Positions 27,412-36,894 of a DNA stretch of 64,000 bases are shown here, one piece after another; position 1 is the first letter of the stretch; the number at the start of each line of letters is the position of its first letter. The notes under the pieces were generated by a model, which saw only the letters and a list, made by a program, of their open reading frames with translations, was not told the DNA's origin and did not search any database. The position numbers and the translations under genes are program-made. This DNA comes from Evansella alkalicola (GTDB lineage: Bacteria > Bacillota > Bacilli > Bacillales > Salisediminibacteriaceae): assembly GCF_019042735.1 (NCBI RefSeq), contig NZ_JAHQCR010000036.1:44872-108871 (forward strand). The letters run 5' to 3'.

Positions 27412-28620
27412 TTACTTATAAGTAAACGACCGCCATAATTTTTCCATCGGCCCGAACTTAAATTTACTCAACCAAAACTTACTAAAAATAATTTGGAATA
27501 AGAAAATACCCAACGTTATTAAAATGCCATACTCAGGAGGAACTGAACCGAATAATCCTAAGCCATAGCCGTTAAAGATGAGAAGACCAATTACCGTCTG
27601 CATTAAGTAGTTCGTAAATGCCATTTGTCCAACAGGTGCCAAAAAGCTTAAACGCCCCAGCCACTGTTCTTTCTGACACAACAGAGTCAACGAAGTAATG
27701 TAGAAGAACGACAAGATTAGCCCTGATACAATGGCTAACACTTCAGTAGCTGGCAAGTGAAGATGGAATGGAAGGATAACCATTTCACTCTTTAAAATGA
27801 CATAAATAACTGTCAAGCCCCAACCAACAACTAGACTCCTACTCCATACTTTCCTAATCCATGGTAGATGTCCAGGAATGTCCCTTAGTACACCCTTTTT
27901 ACCAACATAAAGTCCAAATAGAAAGATAGATAATACAAGTGGGACCATGACAATTAGATTGCTGAGCACTAGTGGCGCCTCTTCCCCTAAACGGAATAGT
28001 AGAATATCTAAAAAGCTACCATTCTGGTAAACTTCCATTGCTTCAGCTACTAGTTCCTCATACGTCGTCACTAAAGGTACATCAAAGTCTAATATACTCA
28101 TTAACACAGAATTCAGATATGAAAACAGAGCAAGAACAACCATACATGCAATGAAAAGTCCGATTGCCCATTTTTTAATAGATTCCACTGCTTTTTTCCG
28201 AAAAAGCATTAAAAATAATCCCGCTATCGCGTAAGGTAGTAATATGTCACCACTCCAGAGAATAAATGCATGTATGATTCCAATAACTAATAGGAATATC
28301 ATTCTTCTGGAATATACTCTCGGGACAGATAATCCCTTCTCCTCTACTCGGCTCATCAATAAAAAGAAACCTAGCCCAAATAGAAATGAGAAGGTCGTAA
28401 AGAACTTTCCTGATGCAAAAATTGTAATGAACCACTCTGCAATTTGGCTGCTCGTCCCTTCAAATAAGCTAATTTCAGCCATCATCGTAAATAGCTTTGG
28501 TGTACTGAAAAAATGCATATTAACTAACAAAATTCCCAATAAAGCAAATCCGCGGATAATATCCAAAGTTATTACCCGATTCGCCTGGTCTACAGGCTGT
28601 AACCTTTCACCCATCTTCAT
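27412..28620 (-). CDS. DUF418 (YeiB-type) membrane protein
   Basis: Polytopic membrane protein of 402 residues with about ten hydrophobic segments. The N-terminal IRGFALLGILLVNMHF is typical of YeiB-type DUF418 proteins, which belong to the acyltransferase-3-like superfamily; activity has not been established for the family. The ATG at 28620 is favoured because AGAGGAGAGG precedes it; an upstream TTG would add six residues. Single gene with no obvious partner. Confidence 0.86.
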   Translation of the reverse strand: MKMGERLQPVDQANRVITLDIIRGFALLGILLVNMHFFSTPKLFTMMAEISLFEGTSSQIAEWFITIFASGKFFTTFSFLFGLGFFLLMSRVEEKGLSVPRVYSRRMIFLLVIGIIHAFILWSGDILLPYAIAGLFLMLFRKKAVESIKKWAIGLFIACMVVLALFSYLNSVLMSILDFDVPLVTTYEELVAEAMEVYQNGSFLDILLFRLGEEAPLVLSNLIVMVPLVLSIFLFGLYVGKKGVLRDIPGHLPWIRKVWSRSLVVGWGLTVIYVILKSEMVILPFHLHLPATEVLAIVSGLILSFFYITSLTLLCQKEQWLGRLSFLAPVGQMAFTNYLMQTVIGLLIFNGYGLGLFGSVPPEYGILITLGIFLFQIIFSKFWLSKFKFGPMEKLWRSFTYK

Positions 28621-28814
28621 CTTCCTCTCCTCTGTCAATCACCTAATAAGTGTAATACGTATGTATCAATATTATGTTTCAAATTCTATTGCTGCTTGGC
28701 TCCCGGTTCCAAATCCTGTTGCGGGTCGGCTAGCGGTTATCAATTCTCTCAGACCTATACCGTTACTAATCAAAAATATCACAATATTCAACAAATAACA
28801 TCATAAATTTACAT

Positions 28815-29007
28815 TTTATGAGGGCGAGGGCTAGTTTTGGAGATAGTTGAGAGAGAGATCTTGATAATAATAGGGATTGGTCTTGAAGTAGGGGATGGTC
28901 TATTAGGGGGTATTTGGTAGTTTATGTTGTTAGAGGCCTGGAGAGGACTGATTATTTGATGAGGAGGTGGATGTGGGTGTGGGTGGAGATATGTAGCTTA
29001 TGGGAAT
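28815..29007 (-). promoter_or_regulatory. C-rich, G-poor segment (rut-like) downstream of ugd
   Basis: Over about 190 bases the minus strand is roughly 40% C and only about 5% G, very unlike the rest of the window. It is downstream of ugd and upstream of the DUF418 gene on the same strand. C-over-G bubbles are the hallmark of Rho-utilisation sites; Rho termination here is inferred, not shown. Confidence 0.35.
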
Positions 29008-29010
29008 GGG

Positions 29011-29214
29011 GACTAGATTTCGTTTGTTTTTAAATTCTAGTCCGCATTTCGCAATAATGCGGACTAGATTCCACCAAGTTCCTAATTCTTGGCCGCATTC
29101 CGTAATATTGCGGACTAGATTTCACCACACTAAAAATTCTTGGCCACATTTCACAACATAATGCGACCAAGATTTCAACCTCACCCATTTCCTAAAACCA
29201 AGAATCCAGTCCGC
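29011..29214 (+). repeat. Stem-loop array D, about 51-53 bp units
   Basis: Three to four units, the best being TCTAGTCCGCATT pairing perfectly with AATGCGGACTAGA (13 bp) around a seven-base loop. GCGGACTA recurs at 29059 and 29110 and its variant GCGACCAA at 29163, spacings 51 and 53. The sequence is unrelated to array family A. It lies just downstream of ugd. Confidence 0.8.
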
Positions 29215-29279
29215 CTCTCAAAGGATCGTAACCAAAACTCCCATCTAGGAACCGAAATCATCAAATATCCCCTACCCCT

Positions 29280-30446
29280 TTAATCCCTTTGATAAAGATC
29301 CCGCGTATATACTTTATCTTTCACATCAGCGATTTCTTCTGAGAGACGATTAGAAACGATGACATCTGACATGCTCTTAAACTCATCAAGGTCCTTAATT
29401 ACCTTCAGTCCTTCAAACGTCTCCGAGTCCAGAACTGGTTCATAAATCACCACTTCAATTCCCTGCTCTTTAATACGCTGAATAATACCTTGAACTGATG
29501 AAGCTCTGAAATTATCCGAGTCCGTCTTCATCGTCAATCTGTAAACCCCGACGACTTTAGGATCACGGCTAATGATCTGTCCTGCAATGAAATCCTTGCG
29601 CGTGCTGTTCGCGTCAACAATCGCACCAATTAGATTATTCGGTACATCGGAGTAGTTTGCCCGAAGCTGCTTCGTGTCTTTTGGCAAGCAGTAACCACCA
29701 TAACCAAAGGATGGGTTATTATAATGTTCTCCAATCCTTGGATCCAGCCCAACGCCTTCAATAATTTGCTTCGTGTCCAGCCCCTTCATCTCAGCATATG
29801 TATCCAACTCATTAAAGTACGCTACACGTAAAGCCAAGTATGTGTTAGAAAACAGCTTTACTGCTTCTGCCTCCGTTGAGTTCGTAAAGAGTACGGGAAT
29901 ATCCTCTTTCACAGCCCCCTCTACTAACAGGTCTGCAAATTTTCTTCCCCGTTCAGACTGCTCTCCCACAATAATTCTTGAAGGGTAAAGATTATCATAC
30001 AAAGCTTTTCCTTCCCTTAGAAACTCTGGAGAAAAAATGATGTTGTCTGTCTTGAACTTGTCCTTTACTTCCTTCGTGTATCCAACTGGAATCGTTGATT
30101 TAATCACCATAACAGCCTTCGGATTAATGTCTAACACCGATTCAATAACACTCTCTACTGATCGAGTATTGAAATAGTTTTTCTCAGGATCATAGTCTGT
30201 AGGTGTTGCAATCACTACAAACTCAGCTCCCCCATATGCCTTGACTGGGTCTGTCGTTGCAGTTAAATTCAAATCTTTGTTGGCTAAAAATTCTTCAATT
30301 TCCTTGTCAACGATTGGCGATTCCTTTCTATTTATCATTTTAACCTTCTCTTCCACAATGTCTATGGCAACAACTTCATGATGCTGCGCCAATAAAACTG
30401 CGTTGGAAAGGCCCACATACCCTGTACCAGCAACTGCAATCTTCAT
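29280..30446 (-). CDS. ugd: UDP-glucose 6-dehydrogenase
   Basis: Oxidises UDP-glucose (or a related nucleotide sugar) to the uronic acid with two NAD, supplying glucuronate for acidic surface polymers. VAGTGYVGLSNAV is the NAD loop at the N-terminus, and GFGYGGYCLPKDTKQLR carries the catalytic Cys. The 388-residue length fits the short UDPGDH class, which includes E. coli Ugd. GAGGATG precedes the ATG. The gene has a stem-loop array and a C-rich segment downstream instead of a simple terminator, and is divergent from a Gfo-family dehydrogenase 189 bp away. Confidence 0.94.
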   Translation of the reverse strand: MKIAVAGTGYVGLSNAVLLAQHHEVVAIDIVEEKVKMINRKESPIVDKEIEEFLANKDLNLTATTDPVKAYGGAEFVVIATPTDYDPEKNYFNTRSVESVIESVLDINPKAVMVIKSTIPVGYTKEVKDKFKTDNIIFSPEFLREGKALYDNLYPSRIIVGEQSERGRKFADLLVEGAVKEDIPVLFTNSTEAEAVKLFSNTYLALRVAYFNELDTYAEMKGLDTKQIIEGVGLDPRIGEHYNNPSFGYGGYCLPKDTKQLRANYSDVPNNLIGAIVDANSTRKDFIAGQIISRDPKVVGVYRLTMKTDSDNFRASSVQGIIQRIKEQGIEVVIYEPVLDSETFEGLKVIKDLDEFKSMSDVIVSNRLSEEIADVKDKVYTRDLYQRD

Positions 30447-30635
30447 CTATAAACACATCCTCATTTGAAATCATATTCAAAATTTTTACACCAAGAAAAA
30501 TATATCATAAATATATCCAATAATCCATTGGCATTGAGACTTCACCTGTGAGGCCCCATTCTCCCAGTCCTCTACATATGATATAGTTTTCACATACAGA
30601 TTAATTATCATCGTTTTCCAAAGGAGGCTACAACA

Positions 30636-31820
30636 ATGAAATCAACTGGCTCTATTGTGCTAGTCGGTATGAGTGGTTATGGTAACAGGTATCTTACCAG
30701 TCTGCTCCAATCTGATGCTGCCAACATTTCCATTGCTGGCGTGGTAGACATTCAACCGCAGCGTTCCGATTACTATCATGAAATCGTACAACGAAAAATA
30801 CCAATCTATCATTCACTAGAACAGTTTTACGATGGCAATGAGGCTGATTTAGCAATTATCTGCACCCCCATCCACCTTCATGCAGAGCAATCCTGTTTTG
30901 CCATGGAGCATGGAAGTCACGTCCTTTGTGAAAAACCAATGACTGGCGACTCTCAAGACATTGCTAAAATCATCGAAACCAGCGATAGAACTGGAAAATT
31001 CTTTGCAGTTGGCTTTAACTGGTCCTTTACTGAGAGTGTCCAGCAACTAAAGAACGACATCATGTCTGGCGTTTTCGGAAAGGCACAACGGGTTAAGAGC
31101 ATCGTCCTCTGGCCTCGGGATCACGCTTACTATAATCGTTCAAGCTGGGCTGGAAAAAAATACGGTCCAAATGGCGAAAAAATATTTGATAGTGTTGCAA
31201 ATAACGCAACTGCCCATTTTTTACACCATTTACTGTATATTCTCGGAGATGAAACAAGTAAGAGCGCCGCTTTAATGGAAGTTACTGCTGAGCTATATAA
31301 AGTGAACCCAATCGAAACCTTTGATACATGCGCAGTACATATAAAAGCAAATTCAAACGTACATAATGAGGTGGAAATTTATTATTACGCAAGCCATGCA
31401 GCGAACGAACATCTTGACCCAACCTTTGAATTAGAATTTGAAAATGCAACCATTACATACGGCAACGGAACAAACGAAATCGTAGCAACCTTCCTTGATG
31501 GTTCGAAAAAAGTATACGAAGACCCTGGACCAGATGACTTAGCAAAACTACAAGTTTGTGTTACTGCTATTCAAGATGCAAATCACGATATTCTATGCGG
31601 CGCCGAAGCCGCAACAGCCCATGTTCATGCCATTGAAAAAATCCATCTCTCGGTCATGGATATACCCGTTTTCCCTAATGAGCTTCAACGCATTTCTGAT
31701 GACAACTTCCAGTGGGTGGAAGGCTTAGGTGACATAATGAAAACCTCATATGATAAGTGGCAGTTACCAAGTGATCTTGGGATCGATTGGAGCGTTCGGG
31801 GCCGCAAGATTAAGGTTTAG
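30636..31820 (+). CDS. Gfo/Idh/MocA family dehydrogenase
   Basis: Fourth protein of this family in the window, 394 residues. The nucleotide-binding loop reads VLVGMSGYGNRYL, less standard than GxGxxG, and CEKPMTG holds the catalytic Lys. The C-terminal domain is typical. It has a strong AAAGGAGG site and is divergent from ugd; sequence alone does not link it to the other three dehydrogenases at 9-12.7 kb. Substrate unknown. Confidence 0.86.
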   Translation: MKSTGSIVLVGMSGYGNRYLTSLLQSDAANISIAGVVDIQPQRSDYYHEIVQRKIPIYHSLEQFYDGNEADLAIICTPIHLHAEQSCFAMEHGSHVLCEKPMTGDSQDIAKIIETSDRTGKFFAVGFNWSFTESVQQLKNDIMSGVFGKAQRVKSIVLWPRDHAYYNRSSWAGKKYGPNGEKIFDSVANNATAHFLHHLLYILGDETSKSAALMEVTAELYKVNPIETFDTCAVHIKANSNVHNEVEIYYYASHAANEHLDPTFELEFENATITYGNGTNEIVATFLDGSKKVYEDPGPDDLAKLQVCVTAIQDANHDILCGAEAATAHVHAIEKIHLSVMDIPVFPNELQRISDDNFQWVEGLGDIMKTSYDKWQLPSDLGIDWSVRGRKIKV

Positions 31821-31900
31821 TACCTTACTGCTTATTAGAATAATTAGGCTTAAAAACAGTTATCTATGTGAAAAACTGATAGCTGTTTTTTTGATCCAGG

Positions 31901-32151
31901 TTATTGACAGATTTCGTTGCTCCAACTTCAAATCTGTCGGTATTACGCTCTCTTATCGACTGTTTCTACTTGATTTCTATGCAAATCTGTCGGTATCAAC
32001 CCCTCTTATCGACAGATTTCCTTCTCAAAACTTCAAATCTGTCGGTATGAACCCGCCTTATTGACAGATTTCAATGGAAAAATCTCAAATCTGTCGGTAT
32101 GAACGCTTCTAATCGACTGTTTCACCTCAGAAAACCAGAAAACTGTCATTA
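31901..32151 (+). repeat. Stem-loop array A2, five units of 52-53 bp
   Basis: Same family and orientation as A1: TAT(C/T)GACAG-type arms and CTGTCGGTA arms. Unit starts 31902, 31954, 32007, 32059 and 32111. Arms are more degenerate than in A1 and A3. It lies between converging genes. Confidence 0.88.
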
Positions 32152-32219
32152 AGACGAAAAAAAGAGAGGCTGGTCCGTAAAAGTCTCACAAATCAATGAC
32201 TTTTTGCGAAGCAGCCCCT

Positions 32220-32299
32220 AGCAGATTAAATTAGTTAGTTTTGATTCGTTCAGATTAGTCTAGTTCACTCTAGATTAGAACATTTTAGAATAGATTAGT
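32220..32299. repeat. Low-complexity TTAG/TAGATTAG region
   Basis: TTAG and GATTAG words recur about a dozen times over 80 bases immediately after the GH127 stop. Origin probably slippage; no structure or gene seen. Confidence 0.5.
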
Positions 32300-34255
32300 T
32301 TATTTTAGTTTATTCAACCAAACTCGCATTTCCCCTTCTCCACGGTTGGCCCACGCATAGTATGGAATGGCTTTCAGCGTAACTGTCCGTGTACTTGCTG
32401 CGCTAAATTCGGCCGCCTTGTATAAAGGACCTTCACTCAACGCTTCCAACTCTATTTTTTCAGCCACGCAGGAAATAGAAACAACGCCATCTAGCAACCC
32501 TTCTTCAAAACTCGCCACATAAGAAGCTGGGTTCATTGGCACTGACACGGTGTGAAGATTGGGACCATTATCTGCTTCTTCTATACAGTACACGACTGGG
32601 CCACGTTGGATAGCCACTTTTCCGAAATTTTCACGGACTTTCGGGTTCGCATGAATCAGTTGAACTTCCATTGGCAAATAGAGATCCACGATGTCACCTG
32701 GCGCCCATTCACGATTTATATAAACATACCCATCTTTGATGTTGTCCCCGATATCAAAGCGTTCACCATTGATAGATAGCTGCCCCGAAGCACACCAACC
32801 TGGCATCCTCATTGCGAGGGTAAAGGCATGATTTTTCCCCGAAGAAGGTGTAATGGTCAGCTTCACAGCTCCCTCCCATGGGTAATTCGTTTCTTGTGTC
32901 ACGCGAACTTCTTCTCCTCCAACAGTCATCACGCTGTCGTTACCCATGTACAGATGGACGAACAACTCGTTCTCCTCTTCTGAATAAATATAATGGTTGA
33001 TGGAAGTAATCAGGCGCGCTAAATTCGGCGGGCAGCAGGCACACTTGAACCACGGCTGGCGGACAGGTTTCACATGATGATGCTCCCCACGAACGCGATT
33101 TAATTCAGGTACAACCTCCAACGGATTTACGTAGAAAAACTTTTTGCCGTCTAAATCCATCCCGCTAATCGACCCGTTATATAAGGCGCGCTCCAACACG
33201 TCACCATATTCGCCTCGCTTTGCCACTTTCAGCATTCTACGGGCCCAAAAGGCAAGGCCGATTGTCGCACAGGTTTCTGTATAAGAGATGTCATTTGGCA
33301 AGTCGTAATCTGTAGAAAATGCCTCGCCATGCTCCATGGAACCAATGCCTGCCGTAATGTACATTTGCTGCTGGATAACGTTTTTCCAAAGTCTTTCCGT
33401 CGCCCTGCGAAGCTCTTCGTCCCCAGTTTTGGCCACAATGTCTGCCATGGCGCTATACATATAAACAGCCCGCACGGAATGTCCGACTGCCTTCGTTTGC
33501 TCTCTCACTGGAAGATGTGACTGGTTATATCCAAACTTCCCATTCCAGAAAAACTTCCTTTCATCCTTTCGCTCTTCTGCTTCCTTAATAAAATAATGGG
33601 GCTCTCGACCACGCTCGTTAATGAAAAATTCAGCAAGGCTTAAATATCTCTCGTTTTCAGTCACCTCATACAGCCTAAAAAGAGCAAGCTCAATTTCTTG
33701 GTGACCTGGGTAGCCTTTCAATTTCTCCTCCTCAGGACCAAACATAGAATCAATGTGGTCTGCGGCCTTGCTCATAATATCAACGAACTTTCTTTTACCT
33801 GTTGCCTGATAATAAGCAACTGCCGCTTCCATTAAATGTCCCATACAGTAAAGTTCATGATCATCTCGGAGATTGGTCCAGCGCTTCTCTGGCGCCTTTA
33901 CAGTATAGTAAGTGTTGATGTAGCCATCTTCCATTTGTGCACGTCCAATTAAGTCAATCACAGAGTCAGCCAAGGATTCCAATTCAGCGTCTGCCGTATG
34001 CTCCAAACTGTAGGCAACTGCTTCTAGCCATTTTGCGACATCACTGTCTTGGAAAACCATTCCGTAGAAATCACCACTTGATTCTCCAGCTGCAATTTTA
34101 AAGTTTTCAATGGCGTGGCTTGGTTCTGTATCAGGTATTTCGTCATTCAATGCTTTCCATTGATATGGAATTACTTCACGTTGCACAACTTCCACTTTCT
34201 TTTTCCAAAACGCGTCCGTTAACTGCACTTGCACTCTTCCCCTAGTCTCTCCCAT
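32300..34255 (-). CDS. GH127 beta-L-arabinofuranosidase
   Basis: Cytoplasmic glycoside hydrolase that releases beta-linked L-arabinofuranose, 651 residues, full length for the family (formerly DUF1680). The zinc-thiolate active site is clear: YTETCATIG supplies the acid/base Glu and one Cys ligand, and FKCACCPPN supplies the Cys nucleophile and remaining Cys ligands. The (alpha/alpha)6 barrel spans about residues 10-430, with beta-sandwich domains after it. It is the last of three minus-strand genes (GH51, DUF6171, GH127), but a terminator at 34287-34326 separates it, so it may have its own promoter or depend on read-through. No signal peptide. Confidence 0.93.
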   Translation of the reverse strand: MGETRGRVQVQLTDAFWKKKVEVVQREVIPYQWKALNDEIPDTEPSHAIENFKIAAGESSGDFYGMVFQDSDVAKWLEAVAYSLEHTADAELESLADSVIDLIGRAQMEDGYINTYYTVKAPEKRWTNLRDDHELYCMGHLMEAAVAYYQATGKRKFVDIMSKAADHIDSMFGPEEEKLKGYPGHQEIELALFRLYEVTENERYLSLAEFFINERGREPHYFIKEAEERKDERKFFWNGKFGYNQSHLPVREQTKAVGHSVRAVYMYSAMADIVAKTGDEELRRATERLWKNVIQQQMYITAGIGSMEHGEAFSTDYDLPNDISYTETCATIGLAFWARRMLKVAKRGEYGDVLERALYNGSISGMDLDGKKFFYVNPLEVVPELNRVRGEHHHVKPVRQPWFKCACCPPNLARLITSINHYIYSEEENELFVHLYMGNDSVMTVGGEEVRVTQETNYPWEGAVKLTITPSSGKNHAFTLAMRMPGWCASGQLSINGERFDIGDNIKDGYVYINREWAPGDIVDLYLPMEVQLIHANPKVRENFGKVAIQRGPVVYCIEEADNGPNLHTVSVPMNPASYVASFEEGLLDGVVSISCVAEKIELEALSEGPLYKAAEFSAASTRTVTLKAIPYYAWANRGEGEMRVWLNKLK

Positions 34256-34286
34256 AACAATGAATCCTCCCTATGTTGAATATATA

Positions 34287-34326
34287 GAAAGGCAGATGAC
34301 TCTAACTCAATCATCTGCCTTTCGTT
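34287..34326 (-). terminator. Terminator between DUF6171 and GH127 genes
   Basis: GAAAGGCAGATGA pairs perfectly with TCATCTGCCTTTC (13 bp). The tail TATATATTC has few T, so termination may be partial. Confidence 0.7.
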
Positions 34327-34394
34327 GCTGCTGCAAGGTTATTAATTATAAAGGTGTTACTTATGAATTTGCTTCATTGGACTTACTTGTAAAA

Positions 34395-34489
34395 CTTCGA
34401 TTTAGCTTCGATTTAGCTTCGGTTTAACTTCGGTCTAGCATCGGTCTACCTTTGGGTTTAGCTTTCGTAAAACTTTGGTCTAGCTTTGC
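34395..34489 (-). repeat. 11-bp minisatellite across the DUF6171 stop codon
   Basis: About eight units of an 11-base word (plus strand CTTCGATTTAG and variants such as CTTCGGTCTAG, CTTTGGTCTAG) run from 34395 to 34489. The stop codon of the DUF6171 gene lies inside the last full unit, so repeat expansion or loss could move the protein's end. Confidence 0.75.
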
Positions 34490-34746
34490 TGCAACCACCT
34501 TGGCTCCCCTGGAAATGGACAAGCCTTTTCCTTATACAATGCTCGATAAGAGACGAGCTCGCCTGAATGCTGACAAGTCGTTCCGTACATAAGGGAAGGA
34601 CAGTCCATGCATAAATCAAGCCTCTCCTCGTATAATTCATCACTCACAGATTTAGCTGAGTCATCTACCAACTCATCTAGATCCACGGCTACATTTATTC
34701 CACAGCTTTTACATTCCCTCACTTGCGTTTTTGCTGCTTTACTCAT
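34480..34746 (-). CDS. DUF6171 family small Cys-rich protein
   Basis: An 88-residue cytoplasmic protein with eight to nine residues that could bind metal: CKSC near residue 13, CMDCPSL near 47, then TCQHSG and ACPFPGEPRW. This pattern matches the DUF6171 family, for which I know no function. It lies 22 bases after the GH51 arabinofuranosidase gene, with which it is probably co-transcribed. A terminator follows. The last codon and stop are inside an 11-bp repeat tract. Confidence 0.8.
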   Translation of the reverse strand: MSKAAKTQVRECKSCGINVAVDLDELVDDSAKSVSDELYEERLDLCMDCPSLMYGTTCQHSGELVSYRALYKEKACPFPGEPRWLQQS

Positions 34747-34768
34747 AGGAATGAACTTCTCCCTTCAA

Positions 34769-36262
34769 TTAACCAATTGTTAGGACAGCCACAGACATTG
34801 CTGGTAATGTAACAGTTAGTTCATCGTTTTCAACTGTAAAGTTCTCGAAGCTTTGCGGCTTCACATTCTCAGGATTCTCAAATGTGTTATGAGCATTTGT
34901 CTCATCTGCTGTTAAAACTCGACCAGTTACTGAACCAACTTTATCAGCTAATCCTCGTAGTTGAAGCTTCACTGTTGACTCTTCTTTATGGTTTAAGTTA
35001 CATAAGCTGATATTTAGCTTTCCATTTTTGTCTCGAGATGCTGAAGCACTAACTGCTGGTAACTCTTCTCCATTCAATGTATAGTTCTCAGCTTCAACAT
35101 GAATGTCCAGCTTCGTTGCGTCTTGGTGAACTTTAAACATTTCAAATACATGATATGTCGGAGTTAAAATCATTTTTTCCCCTTCTGTCAAAATCATTGC
35201 TTGAAGTACGTTAACCGTTTGCGCAATGTTAGCCATTTGCACACGATCACTATGGTCATGGAAAATATGGAAGTGGAGTCCTGCAACGAGCGCATCACGA
35301 ATCGTATTTTGTTGGTAAAGGAATCCTGGGTTTGTTCCCGGTTCTACTTCAAACCAAGTTCCCCACTCATCTACAATCATTCCGATACGTTTTTCAGGGT
35401 CGTATTTGTCCATGATTTTGGAATGCTTTGTTATCAATTCATCCATGTGAAGAGCTTTCTTCAATGTCATAAACCATTCTGATTCACTTGAATCTAATGC
35501 AAAACCTTTTCCTTCCCAGAAATCCCCTGGAACTGTATAGTAATGAATGCTATATCCATCCATATATTGTGCCGCTTCTCGCATGAGTACTTCAGTCCAA
35601 TTGTAGTCATCTACATTGGCTCCACCTGCGATTTTATATACTTTATTATCACCAAAGTTTTTCACGTATGTTTGATAACGACGGTACAAATCTGCATAAT
35701 ACTCAGGGCGCATATTCCCGCCACAGCCCCAGTTTTCGTTACCTACACCGAAATACTTTAATTTCCATGCATCTTCACGACCATTTTCTTTCCTCCAATT
35801 AGCCATCGGAGACTCTCCATCAAAGGTCATATACTCGACCCATTCAGACATTTCTTGTACTGTCCCACTACCTACATTTCCACAAATGTACGGCTCTGTT
35901 TCTAGCATATCGCATAGCATCATAAATTCGTGAGTTCCGAAATGGTTGTTTTCAACTACGCCACCCCAATTGGTGTTAACCATTCTTTTTCGGTTTTCAC
36001 GTGGGCCAACGCCATCTTTCCAATGATACTCGTCAGCAAAACAACCTCCTGGCCATCTTAAAACTGGAATATCAATCTTTTTCAATGCTTCCACAACATC
36101 ATTTCTAATCCCGTTTGTATGTGGGATATTTGAATCTTCTCCTACCCAGAAGCCTTCATAAACACAACGACCGAGGTGCTCTGAAAAATGCCCGTAAATA
36201 TTTTTATTAATTGTTCCCTTTTCCACATCTGTATTAATAATTACTTTGTTTTTGTTAACCAT
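34769..36262 (-). CDS. abfA: GH51 alpha-L-arabinofuranosidase
   Basis: Cytoplasmic enzyme that removes alpha-L-arabinofuranose from arabino-oligosaccharides. Residues 1-380 are the GH51 barrel: GVGNENWGCGG contains the acid/base Glu and IVDEWGTWF the nucleophile Glu; NIYGHFSEHLGRCVYEG is a conserved substrate loop. A C-terminal beta-sandwich follows. Start set at the ATG at 36262 because GGAGGG sits seven bases upstream; the product has 497 residues. The gene leads the GH51-DUF6171 unit. The upstream gap (36263-36894) contains repeat elements rather than a clear operator. Confidence 0.94.
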   Translation of the reverse strand: MVNKNKVIINTDVEKGTINKNIYGHFSEHLGRCVYEGFWVGEDSNIPHTNGIRNDVVEALKKIDIPVLRWPGGCFADEYHWKDGVGPRENRKRMVNTNWGGVVENNHFGTHEFMMLCDMLETEPYICGNVGSGTVQEMSEWVEYMTFDGESPMANWRKENGREDAWKLKYFGVGNENWGCGGNMRPEYYADLYRRYQTYVKNFGDNKVYKIAGGANVDDYNWTEVLMREAAQYMDGYSIHYYTVPGDFWEGKGFALDSSESEWFMTLKKALHMDELITKHSKIMDKYDPEKRIGMIVDEWGTWFEVEPGTNPGFLYQQNTIRDALVAGLHFHIFHDHSDRVQMANIAQTVNVLQAMILTEGEKMILTPTYHVFEMFKVHQDATKLDIHVEAENYTLNGEELPAVSASASRDKNGKLNISLCNLNHKEESTVKLQLRGLADKVGSVTGRVLTADETNAHNTFENPENVKPQSFENFTVENDELTVTLPAMSVAVLTIG

Positions 36263-36330
36263 GTATGTACCCTCCAACAATCTTTTATTGTTTATTAAGT
36301 TTTACTTGCTTCATTTAAAATAGGAGCTCG

Positions 36331-36420
36331 GGCTGTTCCCGGTGGAGTCACCACCATCTACTTTTTCGAGATTCCCACTAGTTACTAAAGGACTGTAGCG
36401 AACGCCAACTTATATATAGA
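36331..36420. repeat. Dispersed-repeat fragment
   Basis: GGACTGTAGCGAACGCC here resembles GGACTGTAGTGAACACC at 18468, both flanking copies of the MITE-like element. Probably a remnant of a related element upstream of abfA. Confidence 0.4.
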
Positions 36421-36434
36421 ACTATTATTATGAA

Positions 36435-36750
36435 GGCTCTATTAAAAATAATGGATAATCGATAATGAATACTATTGATTTTTTGAGGAAGGTACGCCTG
36501 TCTCTTCCTCTACGAGCAAATGCTTCGTAGCGTATCCGTCGAGACAACTCGCAGCATACTCGTGATGTAAACGCTCGTTCCTGCGGGATTAAAGGCAGGG
36601 ATAAGACCCCGCAGATGCAAAAGCATCGAGGAGGCTTATCAGCCGCCCGCGGCAAAGAAGACACTGCGAAGAATGAGCAGATGTCGCACTTGTACCTTGC
36701 GTGAAAGCGAGTACCTGTAGCAAAAAATCAATATCAAGATTTATCTGAGC
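36435..36750 (+). mobile_element. MITE-like element, copy 1 (316 bp)
   Basis: Non-coding element nearly collinear with the copy at 44390-44790 and lacking a GC-rich internal insert found there. Ends are related inverted sequences (GGCTCTATTAAAA left; the right end reads GCTCAGATAAATC on the other strand). The core holds GTCGAGACAACTCGCAGCAT and the GC-rich GCCGCCCGCGG. No transposase reading frame. Mobilisation in trans is inferred. Confidence 0.7.
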
Positions 36751-36761
36751 TAATATTTTTT

Positions 36762-36836
36762 AAAAAAAAATGGAGCTTACCTTTAGCACATCAAATTGGC
36801 TAATTAATTTAGCTATGCATGCGTAAGGTAAACTCC
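36762..36836 (-). terminator. Terminator of the araD-araA operon
   Basis: GGAGTTTACCTT pairs with AAGGTAAGCTCC (one G-T) across a 41-base loop that has weaker internal pairing, followed by nine T on the minus strand. A second hairpin (36853-36889) lies between it and the stop. Confidence 0.75.
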
Positions 36837-36894
36837 CAAAGGTAAAACATCTATTTTAATTAGTAAGGGGCAGCCAAACTAATTAAAACCATTA

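Noticed and set aside
36428..36664. 78-residue minus-strand ORF upstream of abfA
   Set aside because: Lies wholly in the MITE-like element and has no ribosome binding site.
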